NCBI RefSeq assembly: GCF_009730915.1
Contig: NC_052474.1
Span: forward strand, 3,135,501-3,199,500
DNA from: Dioscorea cayenensis subsp. rotundata
Taxonomy: Eukaryota > Streptophyta > Magnoliopsida > Dioscoreales > Dioscoreaceae
DNA length: 64,000 nucleotides
Reading direction: 5' to 3'
In this document: piece after piece, positions 10,753 through 23,787 of the stretch
How the letters are laid out: every line of letters starts with the position of its first letter
Numbering within the stretch: the stretch's first letter is position 1
Position numbers and translations under genes: made by a program
The notes under the pieces: model-generated
What the model saw: the letters and a program-made list of their open reading frames with translations, nothing else
What the model was told of the DNA's origin: nothing
Databases searched by the model: none

Positions 10753-12034
10753 TGAACAAGATAACAACTTGATTACTCAACAACCAAGTGAGCAAGCAAT
10801 TTCATTGACACCCAAGATCAAACACATGCCATGCACTATAAGAAAAGGCAGGGTTATATGAATATGGTAACACCATATTCTAAATAGAGTTTTTAAATGA
10901 CGTGTATGATAAATTAGTATCCATTTTATAAACTTTAAATTTAAATCATATAAATCTCTAAAATTTTAAAATTTTAAACTCTACATAAAACCCTAAAATC
11001 ATATATTCAAATACTATAAAAACTATATTCAAAATTCTAAAACTTAAATCCTAAATCCTAAACTTCACGTAGTATCACCGTTTCATTGAATCATAATACT
11101 AAAATGCAGAGTTATGGAAACAAAAGTGATAGATATTGCAGCCAGGTACCTTAAATAATATCACCAACCAATGGCCGAAAATCGTGGACGGAAAGCTTGG
11201 TCATGGAAAAGCCATCAAAAGCCTAGTCGTTCTCCATCGATTCCCTTACCAACCACTATGCCACCCAAAGATCTTCTTCTCCCCCACGTCCTCCTTCCCA
11301 CCAAGCCAGATCGCCGCCATTGATGTCTCCAAGCAAAGCGAGAAGCGGAAGGATTTCTAATCATTTATCACTCTTTCAAGGGGTTCTCTGTAAATATGAA
11401 TCTAATCTTCCCGCGCAATTTGGTTCTTCTGTGTAGTGACACGTGGAATGAAACACTCTCAGAACAACAATATATATTCATTCCACGTAAATAAATAAAA
11501 TATTTTTTACCTTAAAATTTCTCTTATGTCTGCCAAAAAATAAAAAATGAAATATCAACTACTTCGTCAAAAAAAGATTTATATTTTAAAATATATTTAA
11601 AATAATAATTTATTTAAATTTGATCTATTGAGAATTTCATTCTTGCTATATTTTCCTATATATAGTAAAAAGTAATTTTGAATAAGATGTTACTTCATCC
11701 GTTTAGAGATAAGTAACGATGAGATAATTTTAAAAAATTTTAAATTTCCCACTACCCCCTAACTCGGCCAACCTTAAACCTAGTCCAGCACCGACGTGTC
11801 AACACACTCCTCACTACTCTCCCTCACACCTCTTGTCGTTTTCCGACAGAACAGCATAACAAAGACAAGCCAAAAGGATCACCACAAACAACACCGTCTA
11901 ACCCGCCACCGGGTCACCGCCATATAGAACAAACCCGAGAGTGGGCCCCCACCTTCACACTTGTGAGAAACCAGAAAACGAAACCAAATGCGGCCCCGCT
12001 TTGCCTCCAAAACGCCCTCCTCTCTTCCTTACTT

Positions 12035-12047
12035 TTTATATATATAA
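12035..12047 (+). promoter_or_regulatory. TATA box of the E2F gene
   Basis: TTTATATATATAA lies about 130 bases upstream of the chosen ATG (12175). The frame is open upstream to an ATG at 11941, but that ATG is upstream of the TATA box, so it should not be in the mRNA. This is why 12175 is taken as the start. Confidence 0.6.
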
Positions 12048-12174
12048 TCGCCGCCACAAATCAAGAACTCCCCCCCATTCCCTCTTCTTCTCCTTCTCTT
12101 CGCTTTCAAAACCCTACCCTTCTTCTCCTCCGATCTCTCCATCGCCATCTCCTCTGCTCGATCGCGCACTGGCG

Positions 12175-15100
12175 ATGTCGCGGGTCAAGGGCACCAGCTT
12201 GCCCCAGACCCAGCTCCGGTTGTCGGCGTTTCATGGCCCCCAGGTCCTCCGTACCCCACCCAATAGGCAATTCCCGCTCTTCTCCTCCGATCACAGGCCC
12301 TCCCCTGCCTTCGATCACCGCGTCTTCTCCGATCTCTGTGGGAAATCCCCCGTCGGCGCTGAGAAGGACTTGATCTCCATCCCCCCTTTGGCTGCTCGCC
12401 AGCCGAACCTGGATGTGGGTTTTCTGTTTTTTGGAAATTTTCATTCTGATATTTTATTTTTAATGCGTTTGCAATTCATTTTGTGGTGACTTTTCTGGGG
12501 ATTGATTGTTTGAGTTGTGCCAGTTCATATCTGTATGTTTTGGATTTATTTTTATTAGTTCATGAACTGAAAGAGATAACAGAGGAAGGAGACAAGGAAT
12601 ATGCAAAGAAATTGCTTTGACAATCTGTAGGAAATTGCAAGTGAACAGTATGATATATGTGCTTTCTAGTTGAGTTCTGGAACTTTTGTCGCATGAGAAT
12701 TCAACTGTTGATCTTAGTGATAGATGTGAAGATACTATTTTATGCTCACTACCTTGTGACTGGAGCTGGATTGGTTTTCTGTGCCTTGAATGGTTAGGGT
12801 TGAATTGAGCTGTGTTTTGCATTTAATCAGCAAGCTTTTTGGTTCTGTTTAGTATCTCAAGGTGTGGGTTTTGTGGTTCTTAAGTACACATTATTTGTGT
12901 GTTTGCCATTTTATAAGTCCAAGAGCTCGTGCACACTAATACAGGCATGATTTAGAAGTTAAGATATTACAAGAGCAAATGCTAGAGGTGCCTTTCGTAA
13001 AATTTTCATTGGAAAAGCTCTAGAATTTCAATTCTTAACTCCTCTACAATTTCTAGGGTATTGTGCTTTTGTCTATTTAGAGTTTGCCTATTGTATTACT
13101 TTTGAGGGATTTGGTTGTTTATGGTTTTTCCATTTTTCCTCTTTTGCTACTTCATGACCATTCTATTTGTCTTGTCTCATTCTAGTTCTTGCATCATTGT
13201 TGGCAATTTTTTAATGTATACATGACTACCATAATGAGTTTTTAGACGTCAATAATCAGAGGAATAACAGGAAAGTGGGATAAAGGAAAATGATTAAAAA
13301 GTTTCTAAAATCAGAAAATTTTCAAGTGAACTTTTTTACGGTCATTCCAACCACATTGCTTAGCTTTTCAGAGATGTGCTGCTCTGCAAGTTAGATTCCA
13401 ACATATTTTTATAGAAATTCAGTGAACTTGGAATAAGTTTGCTGGTGACTAACTTGCAGCAGCATGCTATTTTCTGTCTTTCATTGCCACTTTGTTTTAC
13501 TTAGTAATGTATATGCGTAACTGGTTGAGGTGCTCTTTCACACAAGCATAAACTTTTGTCCATGTAAAATTGCAGCTAAAACAAAAAAGTGGGATGGAAG
13601 ATCATAAAGTTAATGCTGGTGGGACAATTTCTAGTAAAAAAGAAACAAAGAATGAGGCTAGCAATCACATGCTTGCATCTGGTTCAGGCACAGCTGGTAA
13701 ACGCCAGAGGAAACCAAAGAGTTTAAAACAAAGGGGAATTATGCAGCAAACTGCTGAATTGGCCGAGGGTGATTTTCTTGGATATCATGTCATTTTGTAT
13801 ACAAGCGCCATATGTTTTGTTACTAGTTTTGTATATGCTATATATTAAGTGCACAGCCATTTGATGAGCTTCATAAGTTTAAGATATTTTCAGATATAAG
13901 TTCTTGTGATTACCCTGTTTCCAGGTTCCACTTTCAATGCGATGGGTCCTTCTAGCAGCTGCCGTTACGATAGTTCTCTAGGCAAGTTGAAACTTTTGGA
14001 GATATAAGTGGAGGTGTCTCTGATTACATCTGATCTACTTTCCAATTTATAGTGATTAATAAAATCATGTTGCAATTTAATGTGCTTCAGGATTGTTGAC
14101 AAAGAAATTCATCAACTTGCTTCAAGAAGCTGAGGACGGAACCCTTGATCTAAATAGAGCAGCTGATGTTTTAGAGGTATGAATTAAACTGCTTTATTTT
14201 TGCGGAAGGGTAGGATTTTCTAGGAATTGTCTTGCACATTTCTTAAATATGTTAAATTCTTTTTTATTATTGGCTCATGCTCTTGACAGGTCCAAAAGCG
14301 CAGGATATATGATATTACAAATGTTCTTGAAGGAGTAGGGTTGATTGAGAAAAAGTTGAAGAATCAGATCCACTGGAAGTAATTTTTCTCACACCTCACT
14401 TTCATTGTATTCCTAACTCATGATTAGTCATTAACAATATTACATTTATAAAGGGGAGTTGATATGTCAAAGCCAAAGGAGCTGGATGATCAAGTATCTG
14501 CTCTGAAGGTATTAAAAATTGCCACTCTTTTCTTATACTTTATTTCCACTTATTTCTATTCACAGGTAGATTTCTCTTGTTTTAAGACATTATAAGATCT
14601 TCAGAATGTTATCCAAATGACAAATTAAGGAACACCGTCTATAATGCTATCTGCTACCTAACAAGTCATCTGATTGTCATCCAGGAATCATAATGCCTAT
14701 CTTGAATTTTCTATATTTATCGTAGCTTCTGTTTCCTTTTCCTATTTGCTGCTTAAATATTTTTCTCACTGTTTTTCTGCAAGCTAAAGATAAGGTCTTG
14801 AGTTCTTCTTTTCTGTTATTAACAGGTCAGAATTTTACACACATCTTGGTAGCTCATGTTTGTTAGAACTTCAGGTTAAGACTGTAAGCAGTTCTTAAGT
14901 GAAACAATTGAAAGTATGTAATTCCAATCTGCTATCGTCTCTATTGGCTTGAGAAGATTTTTATCAAACAATTGTGAATGCACCTGATTGCGGCCTAGCT
15001 TTTTTCCAATGTTTTCCATTGATTATGGGTTTTGTAGATGAGGTGTGTGTGTGAGGTAAAGAAGTTGTTTGGATCAATCTGATGATGTTAGTGCTTTTGT

Positions 15101-16427
15101 GATTTTGTACGATCCTTTACATACATCTTCCTTCAGAAATTGGAATGGGCACACTTCACTGTTTAGATCGACCCACATTATCATGTTTGCTTGTTCGACA
15201 CTGCAATATTAACCACTTGCATCTTACAATTTGAGTCATGAACATTGTCATGTTTACTGGACTAATACCTTACACTTAGAAAACTGTGCAATTGACTGAT
15301 TTGGTTGGAAGATGGTACCAAAGTTGAAGCACATGATACCTTATCTTTTGTTATTTGAAATTCTTACATTGACTTGTTGTGATTTGTTGAATTCCATTTT
15401 GCAGTCTGCAGTTGAAACCCTAGAAGCGGAAGATATCCAACTTGATGGAATGATAAGGTAAGATTCATTGAACCCGTTTCTGGAGTTGTCCTAGTGCTCT
15501 ATTGACATTGTTTGGTTTTGCAGTGATATGCAGGAAAGTCTAAGACTTTTGAGTGCAGATGAGAACAATCAAAAGTAATTTGTTTTTGTTTGGCCTTGCC
15601 ATGAATGTATCAGTTGTTTTAACTAAATTCTAAGTTCTTAACGCATGCATCTACTTGCTTAGATGGCTGTACCTCAGCAAAGAAGACATAGTTAATCTCC
15701 CATGCTTTGAGGTAAGCATCTGTGGTCTATTTTTGTTTTTGTTATTTTACCTACTTTATTTAAGTTGAAACTAAAATTTCCCTTATTCTCAGGATGTGAT
15801 GCTTATTGCTGTAAAAGCTCCGCATGGAACGTGTCTGGAGGTTCCGGATCCTGAAGAGGTGGGTAAGCCTGATCATTTTGTGAACTTCACCAGCTGGGTA
15901 GATCTTGATGGCTTGGTTTTCATGAGTAGGGTGTTGAATTTCCGCATAGACACTACCAAATTCTTGTGAGGAGTGCATTAGGTCCAATTAATTGTTACCT
16001 TCTGAGGTATGATCTAATCAAGCAAAGTGCGCTTAAAACAATTTTACAGAATAATGAACATATAAATCAAAGCTGTTCAATTTGCGTACAGCAACCATGA
16101 AGAGACATTTGAGACTTCAAATCACAACAAGAACAACACATCTCCGTCCCCTAATGACAGAGATAAAAGTGGTTTAGAATATGAGAAAGGAAGGTACCAA
16201 GCAGTTTCTGGGTTTTCTTCAGATTCTGTCGGATCAGAGGAGTGTGTGGATGGCATTATGAAGATTGTTCCATCCGATGTTGATGTGAGTTAGAATATTA
16301 ATGTTTTTAACCAGGAGTAATCCAGTGTTCCCGTGGCTAACATAGATCTTACTTGCAGGTGGACGCTGATTACTGGCTCTCATCGGATGCCAGACTTTGT
16401 GTCACAGATCAATGGAGAACTGAGTAG
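12175..16427 (+). CDS. E2F: E2F transcription factor (typical E2F, heterodimerising type)
   Basis: E2F proteins pair with DP to control G1/S genes and are repressed by retinoblastoma-related protein. Thirteen exons are in phase: 12175-12414, 13576-13768, 13925-13981, 14091-14176, 14290-14378, 14454-14508, 15405-15457, 15524-15574, 15663-15711, 15793-15858, 15930-16006, 16092-16284, 16359-16427; 425 residues. Residues 157-222 are the winged-helix DNA-binding domain ([14 protein letters not shown], then [19 protein letters not shown]). About 223-280 is the leucine-zipper dimerisation region, and about 285-339 the marked box ([28 protein letters not shown]). The last exon, DADYWLSSD followed by TDQW, is the RBR-binding tail. 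The length is usual for plant E2Fs and no break is seen. The third intron uses a GC donor. Cellular site: nucleus. Confidence 0.95.
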
Positions 16428-16474
16428 TCTGAGTGGTATCCTTCAATGCTCTTTCCAACTTTGGGTTTTTTTTC

Positions 16475-16512
<38 letters not shown>

Positions 16513-17158
16513 AAACGTAATATGTTGAAATTACAGCCTCCATATTTTTAAGTTGAAATCTGAAGGCTTGAAATGGAACTTTCAATGCTAACACCATTTG
16601 ATCACGTGCAGAATTCTGTTGCACATTCGAAGGCAATGGAGCATTCCCTGTGGGCGCAACTGCAACTGTTGTAAATCCAGAGGTATCAACACGTCGGCTG
16701 TCTTTGCTTGGTGAAATGTACAGATTTTCATGAGGCGTGAGATCGAAGCAAGGAAGACAACGCCCCATTGAGAATATGTATAGAAGATAATCTCAAAAAA
16801 AAAAAAAACAAAAACAAAAACTAACTTAAACCACCTTTCGGATAGCTCAACAACCTCAATTCTCAGTTTTGAGCCTGAGTCTCCCTGATAACCCCTGTAA
16901 ATTATTGGTTTCTCATAAAATACTAGTTCTGATTGCTTAGAGTTTCAGCTTCCAAAGAAGAAGCACTATCATCAAAATTTCTTTTCAGTCATGTTTCATT
17001 CATTGATAGCGCAGCGTCAGCCGCTAGATGTCAATAGCGTCCTTCAATTTGATTGATTATTTACATACCAGAATATTGAGAAAGACACTTAGAATCTCAG
17101 CCCAACTACCGAGAGTTGTGGACTAACCAAATCGAGCGAACAAGGAAGAGAAGCACAA
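16428..17158. other. Convergent 3' regions of E2F and HVA22-like genes
   Basis: The two genes run tail to tail with about 730 bp between stop codons. The interval has a (TC)13 tract at 16480-16506, a good acceptor-like site (GTGCAG at about 16606-16611) that may indicate a spliced E2F 3' UTR, and an A-rich run near 16795-16820. No coding signal. Confidence 0.5.
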
Positions 17159-19399
17159 CTAACGGCCTGCAGGTCCAGCATTTGTAGCCCGTTTTCTTAA
17201 CCTGCCTCTAGTCAAACGAATTGCCTCTTCGATGGCAGCTTCTTGTGGAGTAGCATTAGCTGACTCAACTTCATCAATCTCAACTATCTGCATCACTTCT
17301 GCTTCACCTGGAGCAGGATCGGCAACATTTTCTGAAGTTGAATGAGGGATTCCTACTGACAAGTTCTGTGGCTGAGCAGTCGGAGCTGCAGCAGCAGGAG
17401 CGCCAGGCTTAAGTGGCTGAAGAACAGTCGGAGCTGCGGTGGAGGAAGCACCAGGCTTAACAGGTGCTTGTGGCTGCAGCTGAACCTTGGCGGAGATGGC
17501 AGGAATTCGTGTCAGTTGTTGCGAGGAAGGTGCTGTTTGAACATTAGCAGTTGCTGTTGTGGCTGGTGTCTGGGTACTCTGCTGACGTTGCTGTATAGTG
17601 TCAATGAAATGGTTGTAAGCAGTGAGTACATAACATCACGGAATAGTAAAAGACATCATCATCATCAACTTCTCAGTTCTAGTTCAAAAAACATATTAGG
17701 ACCTACTATCTAAACGGTATGGATTTATGTCTGCGGGTGGGTGGGTGTGTGTGTGAGCAGAACGTATCTAATCTTGTTCTACTTTACCCAAAATCCATTT
17801 TTTTTTTTTCCATTTTACTTTCTTGAGCTGCTGTCTGCGCACAAAAAAGACAGATGCAAATAAATCCTCCATATATGATTATAAAGGTTTTTAGAAACTT
17901 ACTTGCGCTGATTTATTTAATTAGTTTTATTTTGATTTGTGAGAGAAAGCAAAAGGAACAAAAGAAAAAGACAACATGGTGTATAGGGCAAAAATTGGGT
18001 CTAGGATAATTAAAAGAGCAACAAACGTATCCAATTTTCTAGTTCCTAAATTTACAAGACTTGTGGATTTCTTTTACATTTCCACTCACGATACATGGCC
18101 TGGTACTATAGGTTAAATGCATGGTGGGGATGTTTTTCCCGTATAAAACCCTAAATCATATGAAATACATCAATTTGCCGGTCACTGTGCTTCAATGTTC
18201 TAGACAATGAACCTTAAATCCTATCAAAATGTACCTTCTAACCTATTGTATAATACACTGAAATATTCTTTTATACACTAAAACATGTATCCTGGTCAAA
18301 AAAAAAATATGATGGCTCATGCAAGTTGACAAGAAGTTGGATTCAAATTCATTACAAACGGCAAAAATGGCTATAAAGCTCAGTAGCATATAGAGGAAGA
18401 GGAACACCAGTAAAAACTACCTATCCCGATTAGATAATACCTGAACAGGCTGAGAGGCTGGAGTTTGTGACCGTGATTGTGAAGCAACATATTGTAATAT
18501 CTCAAAAAATCTCGCCTGCACGTAACTAGCACTCTTTTTCCAATAGAGAACAAGAATGTCCCCAGCTCTTGTTCTTAACTCAAGCAAGTTCCTATCAATT
18601 TCAGTCTCATAGTTTGCAATGTAAGGCCGAAAGAATGTGTTGTACACATAAGTAGTTCCCTATCAATAGAACATTTGTTACTAAAACAATTAATGCAATA
18701 TCATATCACATTTACCAACAATAAGAAGATATCATACCCTGGTCTTAGGGTACCACAGGTAAACAAAGAATGCCAATTTAGCTTCGCTATACATTGGCAG
18801 CCTATGAGGCAAAACAAGAAACATAGTCAAAACAGGTAATTATGAATCCAATAAAAGAAGATTCACAAAACAAAAAGAATTAATTACATCACATTACTTT
18901 ACCAGGAAATGAAAGCATCTCCAACCCTCTCCAACGCCGAAAGTGTGGCAACCAAAATCCTGCAAAGAGAAAAACAAAGCACGCACATTTAGTATTGGTG
19001 TCAATCAAACAGACTCTACTAAGGCCACAATCATCAATATATGGAAAGTCACACCCACCAATATTGACACCAAAAGCGCAGCTGCTCAATCTCTGGCCGG
19101 TTAAGCTCCACAGTTTTGTAGCATTCATATGCCGGGTAAACATATCCAAGGATCGTTCTGTAATCAAAATACACATCAAGAAGATAAAGAAAACAACAGT
19201 AAAGAGAAAGGAAATGAATTTCTCCTCTTTCATCATTTCCCATTCTTTTGTTTTTCTTTTATTATATATTCTCTCAATCCAAACACTCTCCATCCCATTA
19301 ATTAAATAATAAGAAAGGCATAAAACTAATAACAAATCAAAAATAAAAAAAAGTGAGAGATTCTTACACCAGGGCTCTACTAAGAAAAGATCCTATCAT
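17159..19399 (-). CDS. HVA22: HVA22-like protein (TB2/DP1/HVA22 family, class i/j)
   Basis: The family comprises reticulon-like ER membrane proteins (yeast Yop1 and animal REEP relatives) that shape tubular ER; plant members are often stress- or ABA-responsive. Six coding exons: 19368-19399, 19059-19157, 18903-18959, 18738-18801, 18441-18659 and 17159-17590, in phase, 300 residues. The N-terminus MIGSFLSRALVTILGYVYPAY leads into ECYKTVELNRPEIEQLRFWC, then hydrophobic hairpin segments (LVATLSALERVGDAFISW; KLAFFVYLWYPKTR) and YNTFFRPYIANYETEIDRNL. The last exon is a Gln/Pro/Ala-rich tail of 143 residues with a short internal repeat (KPGASSTAAPTVLQP / KPGAPAAAAPTAQP). The class i/j assignment rests on this long tail. 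The start is the first ATG of the conserved N-terminus; a 5'-UTR intron probably lies upstream (see the repeat at 19666). Confidence 0.93.
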
Positions 19400-19665
19400 C
19401 TTGAATTCAATGCATGTACCAACGAACAACTACTTTGCTGGTTCTTGCGCCAACCTCTTCCCTTCTTGTCAAGGCAAATTAGTAAAACCTAAAATCAATT
19501 CAATCAACATTATTCACACATTATAACTATGACATTGTTCCAAATAAAAACAAAAAACAAAAGAATACCGCATTATTCAGTAATCAGAACAATCATATGA
19601 TCATTGGAAATGACGATCATGAGAATCAGGAATTAGGGCAACATAGACATAACAAACAAATATAC

Positions 19666-19968
19666 AACCAAGAAAAACAAAACCCTACTCAAAAAAAAAA
19701 ACTCCAAATTATCAAAATCAAGAAAGAAAACTATAGACATCCCCATCTCCAGAACGCCAGAATGCCACAAAAAATCAAGATTATATGACCAAAATATCAT
19801 AGAAAATGCCATTAAAACCAAGAAAAACAAAACCCTACTCGAAAAAAAAAAATCTAAAAATTCTCAAAATCAAGAAAAAAAAACTATAGACATACCCATC
19901 TCCAGAACGCCAAAATGCCACCAAAAATTAAGATTATATGACCAAAATAACATAGAAAATGCCATTAA
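19666..19968. repeat. Tandem duplication, two units of about 150 bp, in the HVA22 leader region
   Basis: Both units begin AACCAAGAAAAACAAAACCC (19666 and 19816) and contain CATCTCCAGAACGCCA and AGATTATATGACCAAAATA. A third start, AACCAAGAAA, begins at 19969. The unit lengths are 150 and 153 bp. The block lies between the CT-rich HVA22 leader (about 20050-20310) and the first coding exon, so it is probably inside a 5'-UTR intron. Confidence 0.85.
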
Positions 19969-20310
19969 AACCAAGAAATACTTCAAGAAAACCAAATGCC
20001 TCATAACCAAACCTCATGACATCTCTTCCAAATAAATTTCTTCCGAAAAACACAGCGAAAGATAGAAATCTATACCTCCTAGAAGAGCGATCGGAAGAAC
20101 TCCACCGATAGAGAGATCGATGAGAATTCTCAATCGAAATATACGCGAAACGAAGGCCTGAAGATCTTCGGAGCAACGCCGACCCGGATCGGCGAGCGAG
20201 AGAGAAAGAGAGAGAGAGAGAACGAAAGGCAAACACTACGCAAACCCAGAACAAGTGTTCTCGTTTTGAATTCCCCAGGCTTATCGGGTTCGGATTTTCG
20301 TGTCGCACCC

Positions 20311-23300
20311 GTTAATACTCAAATCGCTTTCTCACGTGGATTCGGATCATCCATTAAATCCGATCCGTTAAATTCGTGCACCCCGCTGAATTGAGGGCTT
20401 TTTCCTCTTTTGTATACTCTTTTGTATACTTGTACTGGGCACGCGTATTGCATGCGCTTTGATTTTTTTATAAAATTATAGTTCTTTAAAATTATTATTA
20501 TTAAATAGGCAATATAATAAAAGTTCTTATGTTATTAATTTGTATTTAATATGAAAATAAATAAATGAACATCATTAAAAACATATATATATTAAATGCA
20601 GCTAAGATATATATATTATTGTTATCATGTACATTTTATATAAAATTATAAATAATAGTTTGTTAATCATTTTTAGAAAATTTAAAATATAACAAGAGAA
20701 TTAAAAAAAATAAAATAAACCACATTATATTGATAGATAAAGAGTACAAGTGGAATTCAAGAATGCTAGATGAAAGCATTGAAAGGAGTAAAACAAAATA
20801 ACAGTGACAACAAAAGGAGGTCCATTAGATGTGGAGACACTAAACAAATACCAAATGAGCTATGCATGAGAGTAGATGAAGCTTGAAGGGAAACATGGCA
20901 AGACAGTATAATGGAGAGATCGAAATGCAACAAGAAAGAAGAACTCTACATGGTCCTTAAAAAATAATGTAAATCATGTTAATCAGATTTTCTAAGTGAG
21001 TCGTATGTTATTCAAGATTGCTTGCCTCCCTTGTCCAGGGCTCTAAAAACTGTAAAAAAAAATTTACCGCTGATGTAAACTCTTCTATCTTGTCATTCTT
21101 TGTTTTTTTTTTCACGGGAATGGATTCATCGAAAGAAGAAATGTATGAGCTATTTTATAAATAATCACAAATATTTGTTTGAATTTATGAAAATCATTGA
21201 GAACAATATCGGCCCCGAACATTGAATAAACAGTACTCGTATAGTATACATGCAAAGATTCGATCATCCACTGCCATGCGATGACTAACCAGTAACCACG
21301 TACTGTGCTAATTAAGTAGTGGTTGTCATAATTCAATTTTTAACATGTAACACTAGTTGAAAATTTATAAATAAATCACTGATAACTTCTTTATATGAAA
21401 AGAAAACTCACATCTCCTCCAAGTTCGTGTGTTTTATGATTAATATACAGCTTAAATTATATGTGTATGCGTATGCATAAATAAATAAAGAAGAAATTTT
21501 TGTTATAGTAGTAGATATATATGGTGATAAGATATGGTACTTTGCTTGAAGAGAGAGACAAGGGGAAAGAATGATAAGTTCTTTTCTCTTGTTAACTTGT
21601 TTTATTAATTCTAAAAAAAAAGTTGGAATATGAATCACTTTGACAGTAAAGGGAAAGAGTATTATAATTAGCTTGAACTTCAAAGTGTAGATGAAGAGAT
21701 GCTTCTCAAGTTAGATGTCTTCCTTCTCTAAATAATCAAGTAATCATCAAACCAAACAAGCAACTTTCTATCAATAAATTATTAAAATCTCATTGAGAAT
21801 AAGAAGGTGGCGGTGGTCATGTTAATAGTGATTATTATTAAATTTATTATGATAGAGATGATTCACACTCTTTAATCCTGTTTTAAAAAAATTCCTAGAT
21901 ATATTAGTCAGTTATATTCTGATCATCAGTGTTTTTTTTTCCTGCATTTTTATAAACATAGTGTTGAATAAATGAATGTATATATTAATTTATAAAGGCA
22001 AAAACTTTCTTGTTTTACTTCTTTCAAACTCATTAATCTTTTAACTTGAGTAACATACACTATATATGGAGATTATTATCAATGAAGGAAAAGGAAAAAG
22101 GGAAAGGGAAAGGAAAAGGCAAAGGAAGCTTCATGCAGATAGAGAGATACAAACAGAACAAGCAAGTTGTGTTTGCAGGGTTTCAAAACCAAAACGTTTT
22201 TGAGGTGGGTATGTGAAATGCATGTACTAGTTGTCAAATGGACGATGGTGAATGTCTGAAAATGCCATTCTTTTGGCATCTTGTAGAGCAATCTATTTCA
22301 AAGACAAAAGGTCACTGAGTGGCACATTAACAGTAGTACTCTTTTTATGACGAGAAAAAAACTCATGCATGGAGGCTTTATATATATATATATATATATA
22401 AAGATAAACCACGGATAGAAACTTAAACTCGGAGTTGAAATTTTTAAGTTAAAAGATAAATGAAATACCAATTCTTTTATTATCTTTGGATGAAATCTAC
22501 GGTAATCAACATGCCACGGAGCCTTCATTTAGTACATATGTAATTTGTTCTCTTTAGGCCATTCAATGCGATCTTGTTTGTGCATGTAAAACCAAATAAA
22601 TATGTAAGAAATTATTTGCTATGATTCTTTGTAAGTTGTTTCATGAGTTTTGCATTACAAAACTATATGGTCTATGTTTTAGATTTAAATTTTTGTTTAT
22701 TATTGTATGTAGAAAATTTAATTTGTCATCTCTGATATTATTGATTAAAAAAAGAAATATCACCATCTCATACTAAATTCAACTATATAAACAAAAAACT
22801 ATTTAAAAGGTAACAAGATTGATTGTAGATATTAACCTATCAATCTGTCTAAGTATTTTACATAAATATATTATAAACCTGTTGGACAAACTTATCAATT
22901 TAAATAAATAAAGGTTTATTAATATATATGCTAAATGGATTAATACCTCTATCTATGTTTAGGCAATCAAGTTTTTCTAGGATCTAAAAGCTAAAAGCTA
23001 TGGTTGGGTTTTAGAGTTAAATAGCACGGAGATGCACTTGTGTGGGGTTTAAGAACAATGATAGATAATGATGTTATTAGACTTCATATTTACATATATA
23101 TATATATATATATATTGAATTATGAGCACATAGAGACTCTTCTTGTTTTCATTTTCATAATATTTATGAAGCTTGTACTATTCTTCCACATGATGTTGTC
23201 TATCATTCTATCTCTTATTTATTTATTTATTTATTTTTATCCAAATTATGCACAAATACACAAAACCATCTCTTTCCACTTTGAATGTTTAGAAGCAAAT

Positions 23301-23787
23301 AAAATTGAACATTATTTTTTTAATTAGAGAGAAATAATAATAAATAAATCTTGTTGGAACTTTTACAACCTTATGCAAGCGTATAGCCTTATCCACATTA
23401 TTCTCATCACCATCACCACTCACATCACCACCGACCCTCCAAGCTCCACGTGTCCCTATTCAATGGCCCTGATTAAAGGATCCATTGAATAGTGATCCCC
23501 ACTCTTGATTCCTGTTTTAACTAATGGGTCCATTTCTGATTAATCATAATTAGGTTTACCGACACCCGTTCACATCCAAAAACACATAAAGAAAACAAAT
23601 GGTTTAATTAACTTACAAAATAAATCTCACAAACTAATTAAATATTACCAAAATAAACATCTATGATTAGACTGTGGACCAAAAAAAAAAGAAAAAAAAA
23701 GGCTTAAAAAGGGGATAATGATAACATTTTCATGCTTTGACTCAGTGACTGGTACATTAAATTTGGTCAACTATGTACATAATCCGG
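20311..23787. other. AT-rich intergenic region, no gene seen
   Basis: About 3.5 kb of very AT-rich sequence. It contains (TA)n runs at 22378-22400 and 23092-23115, a purine-rich GGAAA-type stretch near 22080-22125, and a G-box-like CCACGTGTCC near 23448. No open frame has domain or motif support. Confidence 0.6.

Larger units (their letters stand above)
7942..12034. other. Gene-poor interval between the zinc-finger and E2F genes
   Basis: About 4 kb. It contains a Stowaway-type MITE (10052-10302), an 87-bp tandem duplication (10577-10752), a GC-richer block (about 11150-11360) and the E2F promoter at its right end. On the minus strand there are isolated open stretches (about 9540-9626 and 9187-9284) next to splice-like sites, but I could not join them into a consistent protein. 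No gene is called. Confidence 0.5.

Noticed and set aside
11660-11730. ACTTCATCCGTTTAGAGATA, resembling a MITE tip
   Set aside because: No matching inverted end or target duplication nearby.
11941-12174. In-frame N-terminal extension of E2F
   Set aside because: The extension lies across and upstream of the TATA box and has leader-like composition; the ATG at 12175 begins the plausible protein.
17468-17713. Plus-strand frame with a Cys-rich appearance
   Set aside because: Antisense to the last HVA22 exon and its intron.
23040-23327. 95-codon plus-strand frame
   Set aside because: Made largely of a (TA)n run (IYIYIYIY) and AT-rich sequence; no protein features.
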